Shown here piece after piece: positions 8,588 through 15,601 of a stretch of 64,000 nucleotides of DNA. A program made the position numbers and the translations under genes. Positions within the stretch are counted from its first letter, which is position 1; each line of letters opens with the position of its first letter. The notes beneath the pieces were generated by a model, which worked only from the letters and a program-made list of their open reading frames with translations, was not told the DNA's origin and made no database searches. Source of the DNA: JAUILH01 sp965230535 (GTDB lineage: Bacteria > Bacteroidota > Bacteroidia > Flavobacteriales_D > JAUILH01); assembly GCA_965230535.1 (NCBI GenBank), contig OZ246010.1, positions 2,170,001 to 2,234,000 on the forward strand, in the 5' to 3' direction.

Positions 8588-8857
8588 ATGGCTCGCACGG
8601 AATTAATTGTTCAAAATTTGAAATGTGGTGGTTGCGGAAACACAATCATCAATACCTTGAATAAAATAGATGGCGTTTCTGAAGCAGACGTCAACCCGGA
8701 AGAATCCAGAGTGTCTTTTAACCTAGCCTCTGAAGATGTTATTGAGGAAGTGAAAAGTGCCCTTGATGCCAAAGGATATCCCGTGGAAAACAGCCCAAAT
8801 TCTGTCATAAAAAAAGCTAAGTCCTACGTAAGTTGCGCAATAGGGAGGGCCTCTTAA
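8588..8857 (+). CDS. Heavy-metal-associated (HMA) domain protein, CopZ-like
   Basis: 89 residues from ATG 8588 (ATG 8582 is also possible). The first 65 residues are an HMA ferredoxin-like fold: LIVQNLKCGGCGNTI with the metal-binding CxxC, then the IDGVSEADVNPEESRV strand and VKSALDAKGYPV. Such proteins carry Cu(I) or related ions to P-type ATPases. A tail of about 20 basic residues follows, with a lone Cys. No transporter gene is adjacent. A bidirectional terminator separates it from the thioredoxin gene. Confidence 0.85.
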   Translation: MARTELIVQNLKCGGCGNTIINTLNKIDGVSEADVNPEESRVSFNLASEDVIEEVKSALDAKGYPVENSPNSVIKKAKSYVSCAIGRAS

Positions 8858-8910
8858 TTAATTTTCCTCCACACAAAATTCACTCTTCCTTTGTGCGACT
8901 TACGGCAATA

Positions 8911-8943
8911 AAAAAAGCGTCCCGGAGTTTGGGACGCTTTTTT
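8911..8943. terminator. Bidirectional terminator
   Basis: A perfect stem GCGTCCC/GGGACGC with a 7-base loop (GGAGTTT), flanked by A6 on the left and T6 on the right, between two convergent genes. It can stop transcription from both the HMA gene and the thioredoxin gene. Confidence 0.85.
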
Positions 8944-8969
8944 ACTACTTGTGCTATGCTTGTGTTGTG

Positions 8970-9287
8970 TTATGCCAGATAACTATGAATTTTCTGGTCT
9001 AAGGAAGCTTTAGATTGAACTCCAATCAACTTTTCTTTTACTTCTCCATCTTTAAGGAAGAAAAGAGCCGGAATACTTCTTACTTTGAATAATCCGCTAA
9101 GCTCTGGATTCTTATCTACGTTAACTTTAGCGATTGTGAAATCATCTTTGTGTTTTTCTGCCAACTCATCAACCACTGGAAGAAGTGCCTGACATGGTCC
9201 ACACCAATCCGCATAAAAGTCTAACAATACTGGTCTACCCTGACTCATCACCTGATCAAAGTCAGTTGTGCTATTTATCTCTTTCAT
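8970..9287 (-). CDS. trxA: Thioredoxin
   Basis: 105 residues, the usual thioredoxin length, with the active site DWCGPCQALLP at about residues 30-40, the cis-Pro motif SIPALFFLKDG, and a C-terminal GVQSKASLDQKI helix. It reduces cytoplasmic disulfides and supplies electrons to peroxide-detoxifying enzymes. It lies 18 bases downstream of the AhpD-like gene in the same direction, so both are probably transcribed together from the promoter near 9885. It may serve as reductant of that partner. Confidence 0.93.
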   Translation of the reverse strand: MKEINSTTDFDQVMSQGRPVLLDFYADWCGPCQALLPVVDELAEKHKDDFTIAKVNVDKNPELSGLFKVRSIPALFFLKDGEVKEKLIGVQSKASLDQKIHSYLA

Positions 9288-9305
9288 CTTTTTAGTTTTT
9301 AGTTA

Positions 9306-9845
9306 TTAATGAACTACCGGGAAGTCAATTTCCACCTTGGTTAGTCCGTAAATGTAATTTGTGAATGTTACTGAAACCACCACTGCAACAAAGTCGATCA
9401 GTGCTTTTTCATCGTATCCAAGAGCAAAGAACTTATCTCTCAAATCCTGATCTACATGGCCAGCCTTAGAAGCTACCTCACTCGCCAAAGAAGTCAAAAC
9501 ATTCAACTTTTCATCTTCAATTGTCGTGTGTCTAAGCTTTACGGTGTCTTCATCAGAAAAACCACTCATTTTTGCAAGAGCTGTGTGTGCCGATTTACAA
9601 TAGTTACACTCGTTAGCTTCAGATACAGCCAATTTTATTGCTTCCATTTCTTTCTTAGAGAAGGTTCCTTTTCCAGCGTTTCCAGAAAAAGCCAAAAAGC
9701 TGGATAGAGCGTTGCTCGAATAACCGATAGTGGCATAAATGTTTGGCACCATTCCCAATTGACTTTTTAATTGGTCAAAGATTGCTCCGCTTTCTTCGTT
9801 AACTTCTTGTTTAGTTGGTACTGAAATACTGTTTAATGTTTCCAT
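9306..9845 (-). CDS. AhpD-like alkylhydroperoxidase (carboxymuconolactone decarboxylase family)
   Basis: 179 residues. The central motif ECNYCKSAHTALAKMSGF has the CxxC...H arrangement of AhpD-type peroxidases, where the two cysteines reduce peroxides. The C-terminal part has an FVAVVVSVTFTNYIYGL helix typical of this family in Bacteroidota. It is the first gene of a two-gene operon with thioredoxin. A good -7 promoter box lies 40 bases upstream, and the AraC regulator gene upstream in the same orientation could control it. The substrate is unknown. Confidence 0.85.
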   Translation of the reverse strand: METLNSISVPTKQEVNEESGAIFDQLKSQLGMVPNIYATIGYSSNALSSFLAFSGNAGKGTFSKKEMEAIKLAVSEANECNYCKSAHTALAKMSGFSDEDTVKLRHTTIEDEKLNVLTSLASEVASKAGHVDQDLRDKFFALGYDEKALIDFVAVVVSVTFTNYIYGLTKVEIDFPVVH

Positions 9846-9884
9846 TTTTATACTGTTTTTATGATTTATAATTAATTAACAGTA

Positions 9885-9892
9885 CAAAGCTA
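9885..9892 (-). promoter_or_regulatory. Bacteroidota-type -7 promoter box for the AhpD-like/thioredoxin operon
   Basis: TAGCTTTG on the minus strand matches the consensus TAnnTTTG exactly, 40 bases before the start codon. The -33 box is weak, which fits a promoter that needs an activator such as the neighbouring AraC protein. Confidence 0.5.
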
Positions 9893-9927
9893 GATCAGCT
9901 GTAGCGCTTATATGTAGACAGGATTAC

Positions 9928-10767
9928 CTAAGGTGTTGGCAATTTTTCCCTTTCTCTGAAATGTTGAGGAGAACAGCCCTCTCTGGTCTTAAAAAACCGG
10001 CTAAAAACCTGGACATCCGAAAACCCCAACTCATATCCAATTGAAGATACGGGCAGTTGTGTATAGTTCAAAAGTCGACGGGCTTCAAGCATAATGCGAT
10101 TCTGAATAAACTGCAAAGGCGACATGTTTCCGTGCTTCTTAAACAGGTTAGATAAAGTTTTAGGCGACTTATTCAATAGTTCCGCATAGGCATTCACAGA
10201 GTGCTTTTCCTTAAAATGTTTTTCAACCAGATAATTGTATTCACGAATGATATCGACATTCTGTTTATTCCCTTCCAGAATTGTATTCTGAGTCTTATAG
10301 ATTCTGGTACATAATATGAGCAGACGCTTCAGCATCATTTGAAGCATCTCCAGTTGAAGGTTGTCGTGCTGTCTAATCTCAATCATGAACATTTTAAAGA
10401 CCGTCTCCAGAATCTCCATGTCCGATTCTGTTGGCTGGATCACCGGAATAGTAGACGCACCATAGTACAATATGCCCTTGCAACCTACTTCACTGTCGTG
10501 ATCCACGATACAATAAAAATCTCTGTTCCATCTAATATATCGCGCCGTGTTAATGGAAGAAATATCCATTTTATGAAACTCGGTCAGACTCACCATGTCA
10601 TTATTATTGAAGATGTAGTCCATGGTATCAATGGTCACCCGGTTATCATCAGAAGTGAACCACAACAAAGACAATTCACTTTTTCCTGGTGTGCTAATCA
10701 CAGAATGGTTGCTGCTATCAATGTCCACAACCTCAATAAATTCACCGTTTTGTCCTTCAAATCTCAT
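9928..10767 (-). CDS. AraC family transcriptional regulator
   Basis: 279 residues. The C-terminal 95 residues form the double helix-turn-helix: HSVNAYAELLNKSPKTLSNLFKK, with the second helix pair in PVSSIGYELGFSDVQVFSRFFK and the PQHFR ending. The N-terminal 170 residues are cupin-like in pattern, a common effector-binding or dimerisation domain in this family. It lies directly upstream of the AhpD-like/thioredoxin operon in the same orientation, separated by 82 bases, so it probably activates that operon. The inducer is not evident. Confidence 0.88.
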   Translation of the reverse strand: MRFEGQNGEFIEVVDIDSSNHSVISTPGKSELSLLWFTSDDNRVTIDTMDYIFNNNDMVSLTEFHKMDISSINTARYIRWNRDFYCIVDHDSEVGCKGILYYGASTIPVIQPTESDMEILETVFKMFMIEIRQHDNLQLEMLQMMLKRLLILCTRIYKTQNTILEGNKQNVDIIREYNYLVEKHFKEKHSVNAYAELLNKSPKTLSNLFKKHGNMSPLQFIQNRIMLEARRLLNYTQLPVSSIGYELGFSDVQVFSRFFKTREGCSPQHFREREKLPTP

Positions 10768-10917
10768 TGTACTTCCCGATTGAATAAGCTAAAGTTACAC
10801 AATTGATTGAGCAGAAGCCAGCTTCCATTCTTTATCTTCAATGAATAGTATTTCAGAAGACATTGCCACAATAAAACCTATCCTGTATATGAAGCAGTGT
10901 CGTTTATCAATACTTCC

Positions 10918-10925
10918 TATATTTG
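10918..10925 (+). promoter_or_regulatory. -7 promoter box for the PfkB kinase gene
   Basis: TATATTTG fits TAnnTTTG exactly and lies 20 bases before ATG 10945, giving a short leader. This also argues for ATG 10945 rather than a GTG at 10897 as the start. Confidence 0.55.
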
Positions 10926-10944
10926 CACCCATAAAAATTATTCT

Positions 10945-11865
10945 ATGAGCTTATTAACCGTTGGAACTGTTGCCTTTGATGCCATTGAAACGCCATTTGG
11001 TAAAACAGATAAAATTGTGGGTGGAGCGGCCACCTATATTTGCTATGCTGCTTCTTATTTTTTAGATCAGTCGAATATTGTTTCTGTTGTGGGGAACGAT
11101 TTTCCAGGTGATCGTTTAGAGCATATGAAGGGCGCTGGTGTGAACCTTGAAGGACTTCAGATTAAAGAAGACGAAAAAACTTTCTTCTGGTCTGGTAAAT
11201 ACCACTACGATATGAATACCAGAGATACACTGGATACTCAGTTGAATGTTTTGGAAACGTTTAACCCTGTTGTTCCGGACTCTTATCAAAATTGTGAGTA
11301 TCTCATGCTTGGAAACCTGGCTCCAGCAGTTCAGTTGTCAGTTATTAAGCAACTTAAAAACCGCCCTAAGTTGGTTGTAATGGATACCATGAACTTCTGG
11401 ATGGACATTGCTTTAGATGAGTTAAAAACGACTTTGAAAGAAGTAGATGTATTAACCATCAATGACGAAGAGGCCCGTCAGTTATCTGGTGAGCACAGTT
11501 TGGTAAAAGCGGCAGACGTGATTAGACAAATGGGACCAAAATACCTGATCATTAAGAAAGGTGAGCATGGTGCTTTGTTGTTCTACAATGAGAAAACATT
11601 CTTTGCACCTGCTTTGCCACTAGAGGAAGTTAAAGATCCTACTGGTGCAGGAGACACTTTTGCCGGTGGATTTATCGGATACCTGGCAAGTACAGACGAC
11701 ATTTCCTTTGAGAATATGAAACGTGCTATTATTGTTGGATCTGCTTTGGCATCTTACACTTGCGAAGAATTTGGAACTGCAAAAATTGAAAGCTTGTCTA
11801 AAGACATGATCAACGATAGAATCAGAGAGTTTGTAAGCCTGGTAGATTTTGATGCCAATATCTAA
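10945..11865 (+). CDS. PfkB family carbohydrate/nucleoside kinase
   Basis: 306 residues from ATG 10945. It opens with LLTVGTVAFDAIETP and GGAATYICYAASYF (PfkB signature 1 region). It ends with DPTGAGDTFAGGFIGYL, signature 2 with the catalytic Asp of the GAGD motif and the anion hole. The TINDEEARQLSG segment is also typical. The family transfers phosphate from ATP to sugars or nucleosides in the cytoplasm; the substrate (ribose, adenosine or another) cannot be decided by eye. It appears to be a single gene with its own promoter and a terminator directly after. Confidence 0.88.
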   Translation: MSLLTVGTVAFDAIETPFGKTDKIVGGAATYICYAASYFLDQSNIVSVVGNDFPGDRLEHMKGAGVNLEGLQIKEDEKTFFWSGKYHYDMNTRDTLDTQLNVLETFNPVVPDSYQNCEYLMLGNLAPAVQLSVIKQLKNRPKLVVMDTMNFWMDIALDELKTTLKEVDVLTINDEEARQLSGEHSLVKAADVIRQMGPKYLIIKKGEHGALLFYNEKTFFAPALPLEEVKDPTGAGDTFAGGFIGYLASTDDISFENMKRAIIVGSALASYTCEEFGTAKIESLSKDMINDRIREFVSLVDFDANI

Positions 11866-11888
11866 TCAAACTTCTTACAAAGATTTTA

Positions 11889-11913
11889 GAGGGACTTTCG
11901 GGTCCCTTTTTTT
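11889..11913 (+). terminator. Terminator of the PfkB kinase gene
   Basis: Stem GGGAC/GTCCC with a 6-base loop, followed by T7, starting 24 bases after the stop. Confidence 0.75.
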
Positions 11914-11947
11914 GTGCTGATAATCAAAAAAGAAACTTCCATAAACA

Positions 11948-11976
11948 AAAAAGGGGACCGTTTGGTCCCCTTTTTC
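11948..11976 (-). terminator. Terminator of the small lipoprotein gene
   Basis: A perfect 7-bp stem GGGGACC/GGTCCCC with loop GTTT, flanked by A and T runs, 17 bases past the stop codon of the minus-strand gene. It can work in both directions. Confidence 0.75.
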
Positions 11977-11992
11977 TTGCTAGTGTCCTTAA

Positions 11993-12217
11993 TTATTTAG
12001 CACACTCAAGCTCTTCTAGTTCTTCTTCAGACATTCCTTCTGTCATCTTCAAGCACTCACCAGCTTTGTCAGCGGCAGCTTTTTGCTTGTCTTTGTCATC
12101 ACCAGCTTCTTCGCCCATTTTTTCTGCTTCTTCCAAGCATCCACAAATGTCATCTCCTCCACATGAAGTCAATCCTACTGCTGCTACAACAGCCATTGAA
12201 ATAAAAATTCTTTTCAT
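11993..12217 (-). CDS. Small lipoprotein, unknown function
   Basis: 74 residues. The start MKRIFISMAVVAAVGLTSC is a lipoprotein signal with a lipobox ending at Cys19. The mature part is short and acidic, with CGC and a later ECLK and ECAK, so five cysteines including the lipidated one; the other four could form two disulfides. It is rich in Glu, Asp and Lys helix formers. I recognise no named family; small proteins of this look are common in Flavobacteriales. It is predicted to sit in the outer or inner membrane, facing the periplasm. Confidence 0.75.
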   Translation of the reverse strand: MKRIFISMAVVAAVGLTSCGGDDICGCLEEAEKMGEEAGDDKDKQKAAADKAGECLKMTEGMSEEELEELECAK

Positions 12218-12401
12218 AACTTAATAATTTAGTGTTTTTACGTAAAAATCGCCGCTAAGAACGGCTGGTTTTTTGACTATCGCAAATAAAATCGATTTTT
12301 TGTACAGAAAATTTATTATTTGACCATAAAAATCAATAATAGACCCAAAAAATAACAGGACTTTAACAAGGGGCAGGTCTCTTTTGGGATAAATTGCCCT
12401 C

Positions 12402-14198
12402 ATGAATCATCTCTGCCGCATACTATTCGTAAGCATGCTTTTGTCCCCATTGACCGTAAAAAGTCAAAAGGAGGTAGTTACGTTATCCGACAGTGTATAC
12501 ATTTATTATTTCGATCTGTTTGATGATGTCAGCACCTTTGATTGGGGCACGGTTCCGAAAAATTTCAACTTCAACAATTACCGAATTTGCTTTAAAAACA
12601 ACTCAAACGACACCTTAATCCGAGGACGGGTAACCACAGGGGATGGCAGAGTAACTTACCATTATGCGGGAAACCGACAGCTCATTAACCCAGGCGAATA
12701 CTTTGTGATAAAGCCAGCAATGAATACTTCATTACAATACCGCAGAGGTCGATTTAGTAAATCGGTTTCCATGACGGCTATGGGCACAGATTCTACTTAT
12801 CGTTTTAGCCACCGTTTTTTAGGACATTTCTCTAAAGACACCATTTTACCTCAATACGTACCAAACATTCGTCTTGATGAGCCACACAATCCACCCCTCA
12901 CAAAAGAAGAAACCGACAATTACTGGGAGGAAATGGAGCGCATCAAAAGACTAAGAGCATACAGAACGTACAAACCAAGGAAGGCAAGTGACCTTTCTAA
13001 AATTCATTACGATCTAAAAATCTATGTGAGCAGACATGGATGGGATACAGACAGCAGCACAAAGATTTTCTATAAAAGATATGACCGTGAAGTTGAGTTA
13101 GAAAAAGTGTCAGTACCCGGAGAAAAAGATCATTTCATTTTCCCAAATCAGGATTCCGTTAAAACCGCTCCCATCGTTATTAAGCTACGCGGACGCAAAA
13201 ACGGCTATCATAAAACAATCAATACAAGCAACGACAAGGACATATTCCTGAACATAAGATCTCGCGCCCCATATGTTGTAGATCTGGCCGAAGAGCAGGG
13301 AAAGGTGAAAGAAGAAAAAAAGAAAGGAAAACAAGCCAAACCTCCCGAGCCACCCCCTTCTCCAAAAAAGAATCCCGTTAAAAACTACAAGATGAGAAAT
13401 ATGTGGCTTTTTATGCTGGATGGGAAAGCAAAAATTACAGAGCATTGCACGGCCGAAATATTTCTCATCAACCCTTTTCCGGGTGAAAAATCTGGATGGA
13501 ATAAGTTATGGTTAACCGAAAAGGAGAATGAGTATTTCTTTAAGCACAGAGTGTATGTTGATGAGGATGTCAAGAAGGTGAGGTGGCGCACATCAGAAAA
13601 CGAGCCATGGCAGTATAACGAGATTTTCCTCAAGAGACAAAGTCCACAATCGCTGCTTAAGAAAAACGATTCTGTTTCTTATATCTATGGGTTTTATGGA
13701 AAGACGGCCGTTAATTGGGATCGAAAAAGCTATCGCCTCAGAATTGAAGATGACCTAATCAAGACCAACTACAATCTTGTATCTGATTCTATAAAGGCCG
13801 TTCTCAAGTGGTACGGAATCCCTTATGAAAGGGCTAAAACAGCTAAGATTGTTCTGAAAAACGAGAAAGACAAAATGCGTGTACACAGAGCGCTCAACAA
13901 ACATTTTAAACGAGCTATCCTGATGCCGAAATACGATAACGACAGGTGGTTATGCGGTAGTGTAAGGGTCCATTTTTCGAAAGACGTCAGTCCGCAAAAA
14001 ATCAAACAATTGCTGACTCATTACAGCATCAGATCTGTGCATATTAGCGAAAAACTGATTGATGATATGTGGAAGGTTAATATTGAGTTCAAAGAGATGA
14101 TGAGCACTCAATATCATGCTTTAATGGATAAAATTTTCCATCACAGACAAGTAATAAAACTTCAAACTGATACTTGCCAGCTAACCAAGTTGGATTAA
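12402..14198 (+). CDS. Large secreted protein with a DUF1573-like N-terminal domain
   Basis: 598 residues with a short signal peptide (to about residue 21, LTVKSQ). Residues about 40-115 (FDWGTVPKNFNFNNYRICF...NPGEYFVIKPAMNTS) follow the pattern of DUF1573, an Ig-like domain of Bacteroidota surface proteins. A Pro/Lys-rich linker (about 300-325, PPEPPPSPKK) separates two further regions that I do not recognise. These contain many aromatic and basic residues and no catalytic motif. It is single and ends at a bidirectional terminator. The location is probably the periplasm or cell surface; no T9SS tail is visible. Confidence 0.75.
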   Translation: MNHLCRILFVSMLLSPLTVKSQKEVVTLSDSVYIYYFDLFDDVSTFDWGTVPKNFNFNNYRICFKNNSNDTLIRGRVTTGDGRVTYHYAGNRQLINPGEYFVIKPAMNTSLQYRRGRFSKSVSMTAMGTDSTYRFSHRFLGHFSKDTILPQYVPNIRLDEPHNPPLTKEETDNYWEEMERIKRLRAYRTYKPRKASDLSKIHYDLKIYVSRHGWDTDSSTKIFYKRYDREVELEKVSVPGEKDHFIFPNQDSVKTAPIVIKLRGRKNGYHKTINTSNDKDIFLNIRSRAPYVVDLAEEQGKVKEEKKKGKQAKPPEPPPSPKKNPVKNYKMRNMWLFMLDGKAKITEHCTAEIFLINPFPGEKSGWNKLWLTEKENEYFFKHRVYVDEDVKKVRWRTSENEPWQYNEIFLKRQSPQSLLKKNDSVSYIYGFYGKTAVNWDRKSYRLRIEDDLIKTNYNLVSDSIKAVLKWYGIPYERAKTAKIVLKNEKDKMRVHRALNKHFKRAILMPKYDNDRWLCGSVRVHFSKDVSPQKIKQLLTHYSIRSVHISEKLIDDMWKVNIEFKEMMSTQYHALMDKIFHHRQVIKLQTDTCQLTKLD

Positions 14199-14206
14199 AA
14201 GGCAAC

Positions 14207-14236
14207 AAAAAAGGGAACCTTTCGATTCCCTTCAAA
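14207..14236. terminator. Bidirectional terminator between convergent genes
   Basis: Stem GGGAA/TTCCC with an 8-base loop, A-rich on the left and T/A on the right, between the 598-residue protein gene and the YceI gene. Confidence 0.55.
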
Positions 14237-14258
14237 AACTATTTATTTAAAACAGGTA

Positions 14259-14978
14259 TTAATCCTCACAGCTCTTTTCTAAAGTTGTGGTGATTTCTAA
14301 GAGAGCTTCTTTGTGCGTGATGGCTTCTCCATCAGCTTCTGAAGTGTGTTTAGCTTCACAGGCTTCTGCAATGGCCGCATGGGCATCATCCAAATTCCAG
14401 TCTGCAAAATCTAAAGTTGCTTCAATCGATACTTCAGTGTCCAAAATCTTATAAATCGCTGATGTTTCAACAGTCATTCCATTCATGGTAATTTCTACCT
14501 GACATCTGCCTGCGGAATTGTTATCAACGTCATACTCGGCATCCATTCCCAATACTTTGGCAGAGATTGTTTCGCCATTCTCCATAATCGCAAAGAAGAA
14601 CTGAGCCAGTTTTCTATCTCTGGTTGTGTCGTTCGTAAAAACAGATTCCTGATTCGTTTCAACAATGCCGGTCAGCCCCATGATTAACTCGTGCTGAGAG
14701 TTGGCCGTTGTAGCGCCTTCAAATCTTTTGGTTTCAAACGTTCCGGGAACAGCCGTTTTGTTGGCGTGCTTAAATCCTGTAAAACGCACCTGTGTCGCTT
14801 CAGGGTTAAATGTATATGTACAGGTTTTAACCGGCTCTTCTACTTCATCCTCAACCTTAGACTCCTCTGTTTTATTGGTGTCTTTTTCCTCGGCCGTTTC
14901 TTCCTTTTTCTCGTCTCCGCACGAAACCATCATTCCGGCCATCAATGCAATTCCTAAAATCCAATATGCTTTTTTCAT
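14259..14978 (-). CDS. YceI family lipoprotein
   Basis: 239 residues. Lipoprotein signal with Cys20 (GMMVSCGDE), then a Glu/Lys-rich linker of about 30 residues. The YceI lipocalin-like fold follows: TYTFNPEATQVRFTGFKH, then alternating strands to SIEATLDFADWNLD. YceI proteins hold long apolar molecules such as isoprenoids in a beta-barrel; the physiological role is unclear. The gene starts 6 bases after the biotin carrier gene, so they share a transcript, an unusual pairing for which I have no functional explanation. Confidence 0.85.
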   Translation of the reverse strand: MKKAYWILGIALMAGMMVSCGDEKKEETAEEKDTNKTEESKVEDEVEEPVKTCTYTFNPEATQVRFTGFKHANKTAVPGTFETKRFEGATTANSQHELIMGLTGIVETNQESVFTNDTTRDRKLAQFFFAIMENGETISAKVLGMDAEYDVDNNSAGRCQVEITMNGMTVETSAIYKILDTEVSIEATLDFADWNLDDAHAAIAEACEAKHTSEADGEAITHKEALLEITTTLEKSCED

Positions 14979-14984
14979 TTCGTC

Positions 14985-15488
14985 TTATTTAAATGTCACC
15001 AAAACGGCATTCTTTTCAATCGTATCTCCCTTTTCAACTTTAAAGGCATCAATTTCTACATCTGCTGGTGCTTTCAAAACATTTTCCATCTTCATAGCTT
15101 CCAATACCAAAATTGGATCTCCTTTTTTCAGAACATCTCCGGGAGCAGCCTTTAACTCTACAACAAGACCAGGCATTGGTGCTTTCATGTCCTTAACAGC
15201 CGCACTCATAGAGGTATCCATTCCAAGTTTTTCAAGAAGTAAATCCAGCTTGTCTTTAATATCGACTGTGTAAACATTTCCGTTAACAGATAATTTCAAT
15301 TCTTTGGTAAGTGCATTCTTCTCTAACAAGTGAACATTGTATGATTTATTATTCACTATTGCATGAAAAGATTTGCCTTCCTGAAGCACATCATACGCCA
15401 CTGTTTCCCCGTTAAGAACCGCTGTTTTATCAGCCTCATTCAAGTCCAAATCGAACTTGTATTTTTCGTTTACATCAACCTTGTACAC
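14985..15488 (-). CDS. Biotin carboxyl carrier protein (acyl-CoA carboxylase type)
   Basis: 167 residues starting at GTG 15488; a stop codon lies two codons upstream, so no longer start exists. The C-terminal 70 residues are a biotinyl/lipoyl domain with LVLEAMKMEN, in which the Lys of AMKM is biotinylated, preceded by APMPGLVVELKAAPGDVLKKGD. The N-terminal part resembles the linker domain of propionyl- or methylcrotonyl-CoA carboxylase biotin subunits. It would shuttle carboxybiotin between a carboxylase and a carboxyltransferase encoded elsewhere. The gene precedes the YceI gene in the same transcript. Confidence 0.88.
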   Translation of the reverse strand: MYKVDVNEKYKFDLDLNEADKTAVLNGETVAYDVLQEGKSFHAIVNNKSYNVHLLEKNALTKELKLSVNGNVYTVDIKDKLDLLLEKLGMDTSMSAAVKDMKAPMPGLVVELKAAPGDVLKKGDPILVLEAMKMENVLKAPADVEIDAFKVEKGDTIEKNAVLVTFK

Positions 15489-15601
15489 CGCTTATATAAA
15501 TTTTTGTTGAGTAAAACTACTCAATTAAACGCACATACCAATATCAGAACTTAGGATCAGAAATTGTAGTATCATTGCACATCAATTCAATTTAGAGCAT
15601 T

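Noticed and set aside
10339..10806. 155-residue plus-strand frame opposite the AraC gene
   Set aside because: The AraC helix-turn-helix is unmistakable on the minus strand.
14701..15273. 190-residue open frame on the plus strand across the YceI and biotin-carrier genes
   Set aside because: It is an antisense shadow of two well-supported genes and is Ser/Val-rich as expected from reversed codons.
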